From contig NZ_JADEYC010000002.1 in the NCBI RefSeq assembly GCF_015209505.1, forward strand, positions 1-64,000: a DNA stretch of 64,000 nt, read 5' to 3'. Both the position numbers and the translations under genes were made by a program. The notes beneath the pieces were generated by a model. That model saw only the letters and a program-made list of their open reading frames with translations, searched no databases and was not told the origin of the DNA. The first letter of the stretch is position 1, and every line of letters begins with the position of its first letter. Below are positions 24,734 through 32,417 of this stretch, one piece after another. The DNA is from Saccharopolyspora montiporae. Lineage in GTDB: Bacteria; Actinomycetota; Actinomycetes; Mycobacteriales; Pseudonocardiaceae.

Positions 24734-26173
24734 TTGGCGATGTGGCAGTTCGGCCCGTACCAGGTGCAGGGCCTGATCGCGCGCGGCGGCATGGGCGAGA
24801 TCCTGCGCGCCTACGACACCCGGCACGACCGCGTGGTGGCGCTGAAGGTGCTGGCCGAGCACTTGGCCGCCGACCGGGAGTTCCGCGAGCGGTTCAAGAC
24901 CGAGGCGCACGCCGCGGCACGGCTCAACGATCCACACGTGATCCCGATCCACTCCTACGGCGAGATCGACGGGCGCCTGTACCTGGACATGCGGCTGGTC
25001 GAGGGCAACGACGTGGGATCGCTGCTGGCCGCCTCGGGCCCGATGTCCCCGCACTCGGCGGTGGCGATCATCGAGCAGATCGCGCAGGCGCTGGACGCCG
25101 CGCACGCGCAGGGCGTCGTGCACCGGGACGTGAAGCCGTCCAACATCATGGTGGCCACCGGGGGTTTCGCCTACCTCGTCGACTTCGGCATCGCGCATTC
25201 CGCTCGCACGAACACCTCGCTGACCTCGACCGGGTTCACCGTCGGGACGCTGGCCTACATGGCCCCGGAGCGGTTCAACGACGCCCCGGCCGATGCCCGC
25301 TCCGACGTCTACTCGCTGGCGTGCGTCCTTTACCAGTGCGTCACCGGCACCAAGCCCTTCGACGGCGACACGGCCGCATCGCTGATCCACGCGCAGCTCA
25401 ACCTGATGCCGCCGGCCCCGAGCCACGTCGGCCCCGCAGTACCGCGCGGGCTGGACGAGGTGATCGGCCGCGGGATGAGCAAGGACCCGGCGCAGCGCTT
25501 CACCGCGGCCGGGGAGTTCGCCCGCGCGGCGCGCGATGCGCTGACCCGGCAGCTGCCCGCGGGAGTCCCGACCGCCGACTCCGGGCGCCGGTCCGGGATG
25601 GGCGCGGGTGCGAAGTGGGGCCTGGCCGGCGGGATCGCCGCTGCGGTGCTGCTGGCCGCCGCGGGCAGCTACGCGCTGCTGCAGCCGCTCGGCGGTACCG
25701 ACGATGTCGGGCAGCCGCGGCCCGTTCCGGCCGACCCTCCCGCGTCGCAACCGCAGACCTCACCGCCGCAGACCGAAACCTCCGCGGCAGATCCGGGCGA
25801 GCCGGCACCACCGGAGTCCGAGATCGAGCGCACCGCGGACCTCCCGCCGGAGGAGCCCGCGCCGGAGATCACCCAGTGGTGCAAGTCGATCAGCTTCGCC
25901 GGGGAGGAGCGCGGGACCGGCTGCTACGACGCCACGCAGCAGGCGCTGACCGCGCACGACACCAACAAGGACGGCATGTGGATCCGCACCGACTCCTGGA
26001 CGGACTACCGCCAGGACGACGAGTGCCGGGACTACAACAGCGAAGGCGATGCCGAGGTGTGCCCGATCGACGTCGAGCCCGACTCGCGCGTGCGCTTCCA
26101 GGTCGAGCTCTGGGACGCCAAGACCCGGATCAGTGAGACCAGCTGGACGGTCTACCTGCCCGCCCGGCCCTGA
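24734..26173 (+). CDS. Receptor-type Ser/Thr protein kinase
   Basis: 479 residues from a TTG 5 nt after AGGAG; the ATG at 24740 and the GTG at 24728 are alternatives. Kinase domain about 7-270: glycine loop ARGGMGE, Lys38, HRDVKPSN (catalytic Asp132), DFG at 150 and APER. One membrane segment (about 295-317) is followed by a Pro/Gln-rich stalk (330-378) and an extracellular domain (380-479) with four Cys (383, 397, 431, 443) that could form two disulfides. The outer domain is not PASTA and is not one I know. It is a PknB-like signalling kinase of unknown signal. Confidence 0.9.
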   Translation: MAMWQFGPYQVQGLIARGGMGEILRAYDTRHDRVVALKVLAEHLAADREFRERFKTEAHAAARLNDPHVIPIHSYGEIDGRLYLDMRLVEGNDVGSLLAASGPMSPHSAVAIIEQIAQALDAAHAQGVVHRDVKPSNIMVATGGFAYLVDFGIAHSARTNTSLTSTGFTVGTLAYMAPERFNDAPADARSDVYSLACVLYQCVTGTKPFDGDTAASLIHAQLNLMPPAPSHVGPAVPRGLDEVIGRGMSKDPAQRFTAAGEFARAARDALTRQLPAGVPTADSGRRSGMGAGAKWGLAGGIAAAVLLAAAGSYALLQPLGGTDDVGQPRPVPADPPASQPQTSPPQTETSAADPGEPAPPESEIERTADLPPEEPAPEITQWCKSISFAGEERGTGCYDATQQALTAHDTNKDGMWIRTDSWTDYRQDDECRDYNSEGDAEVCPIDVEPDSRVRFQVELWDAKTRISETSWTVYLPARP

Positions 26174-26747
26174 CCGGCCTGCTGCGACACGCGCTGCGGC
26201 ACGGCGAATTTTTCAGATGGTGATCGGTGCCGGACCCCCGCGAATGATCGGCACGTACCCGGTGCGCTGGGCCGGTGCACCGGTTCGTGCGCTGTGGTTT
26301 CGGCGCACCGGCGCGGCTTCCGGCGCGACAGTGCGTCCGGGCGGTTGTATGTTGCGCCCGGGGCGGCGCGCAGAAGTCCCCTGTCCTGCGGCGCGAACCC
26401 CGGCGCACAGGTCTTTCCGCTGGTCGACCCCGAATCCGGGCCGGCGGAGGAGACGGCGCCGCGGCGGGGCGGCGGCGATGACCCGGGAGCGGAACACCGG
26501 CCGCCGCCGCCTCGGCGCACCGTCCGACCTGGGAAAACCCGCGGGCGGCCGGTCCGCGGCCCGCGGCGGGGCGCCGTCCGGAGCGAGCCACCCGCCGAAC
26601 TGCTCCATTCGGCCCAACACCGTTTCGCCCGATCGCCGAACGGCGGCGCAACGACTGCTTACCCTTGTCGCGGAACCGCCCCCGGCACCTGGATTGCCGG
26701 GGGCGGCTCCTCATCGTCACGGCCGTCGTGCCGGCCGCGCAACGGTG
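26174..26747. other. Long non-coding stretch after the kinase gene
   Basis: 574 bases without a supportable gene. Frames on both strands have poor codon character and no ribosome sites. The only clear element is the hairpin at 26676-26706. The stretch may contain the 3' part of the kinase transcript or decayed sequence. Confidence 0.45.
26676..26706. terminator. Strong hairpin downstream of the DUF397 gene
   Basis: A perfect 12-bp stem (CCGCCCCCGGCA with TGCCGGGGGCGG) and a 7-base loop. It lies about 40 nt past the stop of the minus-strand DUF397 gene and can serve the kinase side as well. Confidence 0.7.
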
Positions 26748-26954
26748 CTACCGCAGGTCGAACCGCCCGCGCCGCACACCGTCCACGAACATCGACCACT
26801 CCGCCCGATCGAACAGCAGAGTGGCCGCGTCGCGGTTCTTCGTGTCCCGGACGCCGAAGGTGGACGCCGCGGGATCGCTTCCCCACTCGACGCAGTCCGT
26901 ATCGTGCGAGTACGAGCTCTTGCGCCAGTGGGAGAGCTGGTGGAGCTGAGCCAT
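26748..26954 (-). CDS. DUF397 domain-containing small protein
   Basis: 68 residues. The family pattern is complete: WRKSSYS near the start, DCVEW, VRDTKN in the middle and a C-terminal aromatic stretch EWSMFVDGVRRG. DUF397 proteins are almost always encoded next to an XRE regulator with a DUF5753 domain, as here with a 10-nt gap. The pair is thought to act in developmental or antibiotic regulation in streptomycetes, with DUF397 acting through its partner regulator. Confidence 0.88.
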   Translation of the reverse strand: MAQLHQLSHWRKSSYSHDTDCVEWGSDPAASTFGVRDTKNRDAATLLFDRAEWSMFVDGVRRGRFDLR

Positions 26955-26964
26955 CTTGTCCCTA

Positions 26965-27816
26965 TCACCCTTTCCTTCTTCGGTACTGCTGGGCGTATTC
27001 GGCGATGAGCTCGGCTGACTCGCGTTCGCTCAGCGCCACTTTCCGGACGCGGTCCGCGACTTCACGGAAGGGGCGGACGTCGTCCGGGTCATCCACGAAC
27101 ACCCCGCAGCTGCGGTGCTCCACGTGCACCACGGCACGGTCGTGCCCGAAGTCGATGAGCTCGAAACCGCCTGCCAGACCGGGATACGAGCCGGTATCCA
27201 GGTCGTTGCGCACCACGGTGATGCTGATCTTGGGCTCTTCGGCGAGCTCACGCAGGTGCTCCAACTGCTCGACCATCGTGTCCGCGGTGCCGATCGGCCG
27301 GAGGGTGGATTCGTCGAGCACGACCGCGTACTCGTCCAGCTTGCGGTAGCCGAAAACCCGCTTGCGGACCTGGCGCATCTCCACGTACTCGTCGATGTTG
27401 CCGGTGTCGAGCAGGGTTTCGCGCAGCAGTGCCCGCGAGTAGTTGCGGGTCTGCAGCAGCCCGGGCACCACGGTCACCGACGTCTGCAGGATGCGGTGCG
27501 CGCGCTGCTCGGCGTCCAGCAGCGCGGTCGTCTGCGTGGACAGTTCGAGGCCGAACTCCCACCACACCGGTTCGTTGATCTCGCGGACGAGCCGCAGGAT
27601 GGGCTCCTGCCTGCTCTGCGGCTGCCCGATCGCGGTCAGGAACCGCAGAACATCGTCATAGTCCGGTTCGCTGCCGAACACGCCCCGTTCGAAGCGGCTC
27701 ACCTTCGACTCGGACCAGCCCAGGCGGTCCCCGACCTGGCGCATGCTCAGCCCGCTGGACCGGCGTGCTTCGCGGAGTTCGCGCGCGAGGGCTCGACGTC
27801 GTGGTGTGGCGGTCAT
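26965..27816 (-). CDS. XRE-family regulator with DUF5753 domain
   Basis: 283 residues from the ATG at 27816 (AAGG 8 nt upstream; two in-frame starts lie just before it). Residues about 8-65 hold the helix-turn-helix (SGLSMRQVGDRLGWSESKVSRFERG). The remainder is DUF5753, with VVPGLLQT and the RQ-R pattern that follows it. It forms an operon with the DUF397 gene. About 125 bases upstream is a 32-bp near-perfect palindrome that could be its operator. Confidence 0.9.
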   Translation of the reverse strand: MTATPRRRALARELREARRSSGLSMRQVGDRLGWSESKVSRFERGVFGSEPDYDDVLRFLTAIGQPQSRQEPILRLVREINEPVWWEFGLELSTQTTALLDAEQRAHRILQTSVTVVPGLLQTRNYSRALLRETLLDTGNIDEYVEMRQVRKRVFGYRKLDEYAVVLDESTLRPIGTADTMVEQLEHLRELAEEPKISITVVRNDLDTGSYPGLAGGFELIDFGHDRAVVHVEHRSCGVFVDDPDDVRPFREVADRVRKVALSERESAELIAEYAQQYRRRKG

Positions 27817-28232
27817 CGTCATCACCTTAGGGTCGCTCGTACTGTCCGAAGTAGATGATCGGCTCGGGTGATCGGTGAGTGGAGCCCGCCGTGCGCCGGG
27901 TTCACATGATTTCTCACCCGAAGTGGGTACTCCCGATCACTTGCAAGTCTGTCACCGTGCTGACAGTCTTGCATTCGCTGTATGGAGGGGATTCTTCGCG
28001 AAGATGTCGTGCTCGACCGGACCGTTTCCGTGCGTTCCGCTCGTGCAGGACCAGGTCCGCGCGCCGGGTTCGTCGGGGGCGCGACGCGATCGGACCGGGC
28101 CGCACGTGCACCGGACGCGGATGTTCCGGCATTCGGCCGAGCGCCGGCGGAGAAGCGTGCAGACCGGGGGTGCCGGTACCGCCGAACCGGTCGGCAGCTG
28201 CAGCGGACGATGAGTCGTTGACGAGGTGAAAC
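27817..28232. other. Regulatory region upstream of the XRE-DUF5753 gene
   Basis: 416 bases between divergent genes. The main element is the palindrome at 27942-27973. Short plus-strand frames starting at 27982 or 28003 exist (the latter about 70 codons, with GGAGGGG 14 nt upstream), but their composition does not convince me. Confidence 0.45.
27942..27973. promoter_or_regulatory. 32-bp palindrome, candidate operator
   Basis: Two 13-base arms (TGCAAGTCTGTCA and TGACAGTCTTGCA) match at 12 of 13 positions around a 6-base centre, CCGTGC. It lies in non-coding DNA between the DUF5753 regulator and the small gene at 28233. A dimeric regulator could bind it; as RNA it would also form a stable hairpin. 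Confidence 0.6.
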
Positions 28233-28445
28233 GTGTTCACGATGTTCTTGATCGGCTTCTTCGCGGCGGTCAACGTGCTGATCTGGTCCGAGGTGTTGTA
28301 CCGCACCGAGACCCTGCACGTGTGGGCGGGCCGCAGAATCCCGGCCGATCCGAACACCGGATCCGCGCCCGATGACCTGCGCAATCACGATTCGCCTTCC
28401 GGCGGGGAGCCGGCATTCCGCTCAGCAGTCCCGTTTCCCCGCTAA
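28233..28445 (+). CDS. Small membrane protein, hypothetical
   Basis: 70 residues from a GTG with GAGGTG 5 nt upstream. The first 22 residues are strongly hydrophobic (MFLIGFFAAVNVLIW), then a polar, Pro/Asp-rich tail lies presumably in the cytoplasm. No family recognised. It stands alone between the palindrome and the IclR gene. Confidence 0.42.
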   Translation: MFTMFLIGFFAAVNVLIWSEVLYRTETLHVWAGRRIPADPNTGSAPDDLRNHDSPSGGEPAFRSAVPFPR

Positions 28446-28610
28446 CGAGATCACCCGTTCGCCGCATTCCCCACCGCGGGCGGCATGTCCGAGGCAGCCC
28501 GGACCGGATCACTGCGCGTTCCCTCCCGCCGCAGCCGGACCGGGCCCTGGTCGCGTTCCCGCCGCCCGCGTTCCCACCACGACCCGGCGCCCGCGCGCCA
28601 GGAGGACCTC

Positions 28611-29390
28611 ATGCCCCGACAAGCTGTTGAACCGACGCTGATCTCATCGGTTCGACGCGCACTCCGCCTGCTGGAAGAGGTGAGCAACAGCCCGCGCGGC
28701 AACACGGCGAAATCCCTCGCCCGGCGCAGCGGGCTCGCGCTGCCCACGACCTACCACCTGCTGCGCACCCTCGTGCACGACGGCTACCTGGACAAGCTCG
28801 AAGACGGCTCCTACGTCCTCGGCGACCACGTGGGCGAGGTCCTGTCCGCGAGCCCCGGACACCTCGTCCACCGCAAGGTGCGCGCCTCGCTGGCCGAACT
28901 GCGCGACCGCACCCGCGCGGCCGCCTACCTCGCCCGGTACCACGACGGGGAAGCCGAGGTCACCGAGATCGTGGACAGCCCCGCCCATCCGCGGGTGGAC
29001 TGCCCGATCGACTTCCGCGAGGCGGCACACGCCACCGCGGTCGGCAAGTGCCTGCTGTCCGGGTTGAGCAGATCCGAACGCGCCGAGCACTTCGACCGGC
29101 ATCCGCCGTTGGACCTCACCCCGCAGACGCTGACCCGCACCCGCGAGCTCGTGCACGGCGCGCGCCCGCGGCTGTGCGTGGACACCGAGGAGTATTCCCT
29201 GGGCACCTCCTGCGTGGCCGTGCCCGTCGACGGGTGGCCCACCCCGGTGGCCGTCGGCGTCTCGCTGCCCGCCGGGCGGTTCGACCGGGCCCGGGGCGTG
29301 CGCGACGAACTGGTCGCCGCCGCCGAGCGCATAGCCGGGGCGCTGGCCGTGTCCGGCATGTTCCCCGAAGCGCGCAAGACCCCCGCCTGA
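28611..29390 (+). CDS. IclR-family transcriptional regulator
   Basis: 259 residues from the ATG at 28611, which has AGGAGG 5 nt upstream; the longer upstream frame is unsupported. The N-terminal winged helix-turn-helix (LARRSGLALPTTYHLLRTL near 42-60) is followed by the IclR effector domain with HATAVGKCLLSGL near 142 and the Cys in SCVAV. Such proteins sense small aromatic or aliphatic acids. The gene has no catabolic partner on its own strand except the flavin enzyme 75 nt downstream. Confidence 0.9.
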   Translation: MPRQAVEPTLISSVRRALRLLEEVSNSPRGNTAKSLARRSGLALPTTYHLLRTLVHDGYLDKLEDGSYVLGDHVGEVLSASPGHLVHRKVRASLAELRDRTRAAAYLARYHDGEAEVTEIVDSPAHPRVDCPIDFREAAHATAVGKCLLSGLSRSERAEHFDRHPPLDLTPQTLTRTRELVHGARPRLCVDTEEYSLGTSCVAVPVDGWPTPVAVGVSLPAGRFDRARGVRDELVAAAERIAGALAVSGMFPEARKTPA

Positions 29391-29465
29391 GCTCGGACGA
29401 GACCCCCGCGGTGTGATCTGCGGCCGGTTCGGGAACAGGCCGCGGGCTGCTGCGTTGCACCGGGT

Positions 29466-30452
29466 GTGGGACTGCGGCTGTCGGTGCTGGACCGCTCGCA
29501 CCTCAAGCGGGGACGCAGCGCTGCGGAGGCGCTGCGCGAGACGGTGCGCGTCGCGCGCGCCGTCGAGGCCGCGGGCTACCACCGGTTCTGGGTCGGTGAG
29601 CACCACGGCGTGCCCGGGGTGGCCGGAGCGGCACCGACCGTGCTGGCCGCCGCCGTCGCCGCGCGGACCACGCGGATCCGGGTCGGCACCGGCGGGGTGA
29701 TGTTGCCCAACCACCGCCCGCTGGTGGTGGCCGAGCAGTTCGCCGCGCTGGCCGCGCTGTTCCCCGGGCGCATCGACGCCGGGGTGGGGCGCTCGGTGGG
29801 CTTCACCGCCCCGGTGCGCCGGGCGCTCGGCGCGGGCCGCGCCGAGGCGGAGCGGTTCGGCGAGCAGCTGACCGAACTGCGCAACGGGCTCGCCGGCCAC
29901 GGACCGGACGAGGTGCCGGTGGTCGCCGCGGAAGGGCTGGACATCCCGCTGTTCGTGCTAGCCACCGGCGCGGGCGCGGACACCGCTGCTCAGCTGGGTC
30001 TTCCGCTGGTGATCGCCGCACCCCGCGGGGACGACCGGATGGCGGATGCGGTAGCGCGGTACCGCGAGCGGTTCGTCCGCACCACACCCGATTCCGGTCC
30101 GCACGTGGTGCTGTCCCGCTCGGTCGCGGTGGCGGACACCGCAGCGCAAGCCCGCGAACTGCTGGCGTCCGAAGCCTGGGCCGAGGTGCGCTCCCGCCGC
30201 ACGGGCGTGTTCCCGCCGCTGGTGCCGCCGGACGAAGTCCGCCCGGACCAGATGTCGCAGCGCGAGCGGACGCTGTTCGAGAATTCGCTGCGCACCACGA
30301 TTCTCGGCACCGAGCAGCAGGTGCGCGACCAGCTGGCCGAGCGGTTCGCGCGCACCGGCGCCGACGAGCTGCTGGTCACCACCAGCGCTTTCGACACCGA
30401 ACTCCTGCTCGACTCGCACCGCAGGCTGGTCACCCTGGCCGACCGGCTCTAG
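29466..30452 (+). CDS. LLM-class flavin-dependent oxidoreductase (MsnO8-like)
   Basis: 328 residues from a GTG with a weak ribosome site. It shows the bacterial-luciferase fold pattern of this class: LSVLDRSHL at the start, RFWVGEHHG, VGTGGVMLPNH and RIDAGVGRS. Enzymes of this group use FMNH2 or F420 to oxidise small organic compounds. It follows the IclR gene in the same direction and may be its target. Confidence 0.87.
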   Translation: MGLRLSVLDRSHLKRGRSAAEALRETVRVARAVEAAGYHRFWVGEHHGVPGVAGAAPTVLAAAVAARTTRIRVGTGGVMLPNHRPLVVAEQFAALAALFPGRIDAGVGRSVGFTAPVRRALGAGRAEAERFGEQLTELRNGLAGHGPDEVPVVAAEGLDIPLFVLATGAGADTAAQLGLPLVIAAPRGDDRMADAVARYRERFVRTTPDSGPHVVLSRSVAVADTAAQARELLASEAWAEVRSRRTGVFPPLVPPDEVRPDQMSQRERTLFENSLRTTILGTEQQVRDQLAERFARTGADELLVTTSAFDTELLLDSHRRLVTLADRL

Positions 30453-30600
30453 CCGTGCAGGAGCGGCAGCGTTCCCAGGATTCCGGCGGTGCCCGGTCAG
30501 TGACGAACGCCGCACGCGCAGCACGACGACTGTCCGGCACGAAACGCAACCGCCTGCCGCCGCAGCTGCCGGAGCGGACCCGGGACGTAGGATCACACCG

Positions 30601-31305
30601 ATGGTCTCCCCCGCCGTGCTGGCCGGGCGGTTGCGCGAGTGCGATCGCCTGCTGCCACGTCCCGACTCGTTCCGCAGCCCCGACCGGTTGACCGTGCCGT
30701 GGGCGGAGTTCTGCGATCCGGGCGGGCCGTGGTTGGGCCGCTGCATCGACGAGTGGCAGCAGCGCGGCGGGTTCCGGCATCGCCGTGCGGGCATCGTGCT
30801 GGTGGCCTTCCGATTCGGCTGGCTGGCGTGCTGCGCCACGGTGCCCGAACAGCACCTGGGCGTGCCCGGACCCGCGCTGTCCGGGCTGCGCGCGGTGATC
30901 ACCGAAGAAGGCAGGCTGTCCGGCCTGCGCCCCGATCCCGACCGGCCGAGGCTCGCCGACGAGCAGCAGTGGTGGACCGACCTGCGCGCCGCGTTCACCC
31001 CGCTGGCCGCGGCGCTGCGCGAGCTGGGCGGACCGCCCGCCGACAGCCACGAGTACTGGGGCAATCCGGTGGGCTCGATCGGCACCGTGCTCTGGCGGTT
31101 GCAGCGGGCGGGCATGCCGGGTGATGCCGTCGGCACGGCGCGCAGGCTGCGCGCGGCCACCGGCGCCGAGCACCTGCTGGACATCGACGAGCGGCGCAGC
31201 CCGTGGACGCGGCGGCGCACGTGCTGCCAGTGGTGGCGCAAGCGCGGGGGTGGCTACTGCGACGAATGCGTGCTGTGGAACTCGGGGTCGCGCGCCCCGG
31301 CGTGA
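30601..31305 (+). CDS. FhuF-like ferric-siderophore reductase
   Basis: 234 residues, ATG start with a weak ribosome site. The decisive feature is the C-terminal cysteine pattern Cys208-Cys209-X10-Cys220-X2-Cys223, which is the [2Fe-2S] ligand set of FhuF and of the FhuF C-terminal domain. The N-terminal part is a helical domain with conserved Trp residues. These cytoplasmic proteins reduce ferric iron carried by imported siderophores. No siderophore transport or synthesis gene is adjacent, so it may serve several uptake systems. It converges with ackA. Confidence 0.8.
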   Translation: MVSPAVLAGRLRECDRLLPRPDSFRSPDRLTVPWAEFCDPGGPWLGRCIDEWQQRGGFRHRRAGIVLVAFRFGWLACCATVPEQHLGVPGPALSGLRAVITEEGRLSGLRPDPDRPRLADEQQWWTDLRAAFTPLAAALRELGGPPADSHEYWGNPVGSIGTVLWRLQRAGMPGDAVGTARRLRAATGAEHLLDIDERRSPWTRRRTCCQWWRKRGGGYCDECVLWNSGSRAPA

Positions 31306-31310
31306 ATGCT

Positions 31311-31330
31311 GGGAAACCGCAGCGGTTCCC
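31311..31330. terminator. Hairpin between the convergent FhuF-like and ackA genes
   Basis: GGGAAACCG and CGGTTCCC pair around a 3-base loop with one bulged A. It sits in the 29-nt gap between two convergent stops and could serve both genes. Confidence 0.5.
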
Positions 31331-31334
31331 GACG

Positions 31335-32417
31335 TCAGCCCAGCAGTCCGGCGGTCTGGCGCACCATTTCCAGGTCCTCGCGCGCCTGCACGACCGCGGT
31401 GCGCACCGCCGCCCCGCGCCCGGTGAGGTCGGCGTCCTGCCCGGCCTGCGCGTTGCGCGCGGAATCCAGCCGCACACCGGCGCATTCCAACGCCCCGCAC
31501 ACCACCGAGCGCACCGGCGGCTGGTGCTCGCCGAGCCCACCGGTGAACACCAGCAAGTCCAGCCCACCCAGCACGGCCAGCATCGCCCCGGCGTGCCGCA
31601 CCAGGCCGTGCCGGTGCACCCGCTCGGCCAGCTCGGCGTCGGCGTCACCGCGCTCGGCCGCCGCCCGCACGTCGCGCAGATCCCCGGACGTGCCGGACAG
31701 CCCTGCCATACCGGAACGTTCGGCGAGCGCGTCGAACAGCTCGACCGGATCGAGACCGCGGTTCGTCAGCAGCCAGCCCAGCAGCCCCGGATCCACCGAA
31801 CCGCTGCGCGTGTTCATCACCAGACCCTCTTCGGGGGTGAATCCCATGGTGGTGTCCACGCAGCGCCCGTCGACCACCGCGGCCATCGACGCCCCGGCAC
31901 CCAGGTGACAGCTGAGCACCTTGCCGCGGCCGGGCTCCAGCCCGGTGATCTCGGCCGCCCGCCGCACCGCATGCGCATGCGAGAGCCCGTGGAACCCGAA
32001 GCGGCGCAGGCCCCATCGCGCGTTCCACTCCCGCGGCAGCGCGTAGGTGGCCGCAGCGGGCGGCATGGCCGCGTGGAAGGCGGTGTCCACGCACACCACC
32101 GAGGGCACGGCCGGATCCGCCTCGCGCGCGGCCCGGATGCCCAGCAGAGCCCGCGGCTGGTGCAGCGGGGCCAGTTCGGTCAGCGACTCCAGCTGCGCGA
32201 TCACCTCGTCGTCGACGAGGCGCGGACCGGTGATCGACGTGCCGCCGTGCACCACGCGGTGCGCGACGGCCTGCGCGCCGTGCTCGGCGAGGAACGCGCG
32301 CACCGGTTCCGGTTCGCCGTGCCAGCGCTGCAGATCGTGCTCGTCCACCAGCCGATCGCCGTCCAGCAGCGCCAGTTTCAGACTGCTGGAACCGGCGTTG
32401 ACGGTGAGCACCCTCAT
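31335..32417 (-). CDS. ackA: Acetate kinase
   Basis: 360 residues, somewhat shorter than the usual 400. Signature blocks: VNAGSSSLK at the N-terminus, [19 protein letters not shown] and [10 protein letters not shown] with the catalytic Asp/Arg region. It converts acetyl phosphate plus ADP to acetate plus ATP. Its start overlaps the stop of the upstream phosphoketolase gene (ATGA), so the phosphoketolase product is turned straight into ATP. No phosphotransacetylase is nearby. Confidence 0.93.
   Translation of the reverse strand: MRVLTVNAGSSSLKLALLDGDRLVDEHDLQRWHGEPEPVRAFLAEHGAQAVAHRVVHGGTSITGPRLVDDEVIAQLESLTELAPLHQPRALLGIRAAREADPAVPSVVCVDTAFHAAMPPAAATYALPREWNARWGLRRFGFHGLSHAHAVRRAAEITGLEPGRGKVLSCHLGAGASMAAVVDGRCVDTTMGFTPEEGLVMNTRSGSVDPGLLGWLLTNRGLDPVELFDALAERSGMAGLSGTSGDLRDVRAAAERGDADAELAERVHRHGLVRHAGAMLAVLGGLDLLVFTGGLGEHQPPVRSVVCGALECAGVRLDSARNAQAGQDADLTGRGAAVRTAVVQAREDLEMVRQTAGLLG

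Noticed and set aside
27982..28221. 79-codon and 70-codon plus-strand frames next to the palindrome
   Set aside because: No clear protein-like pattern and poorly placed ribosome sites; kept only as a note in the intergenic entry.
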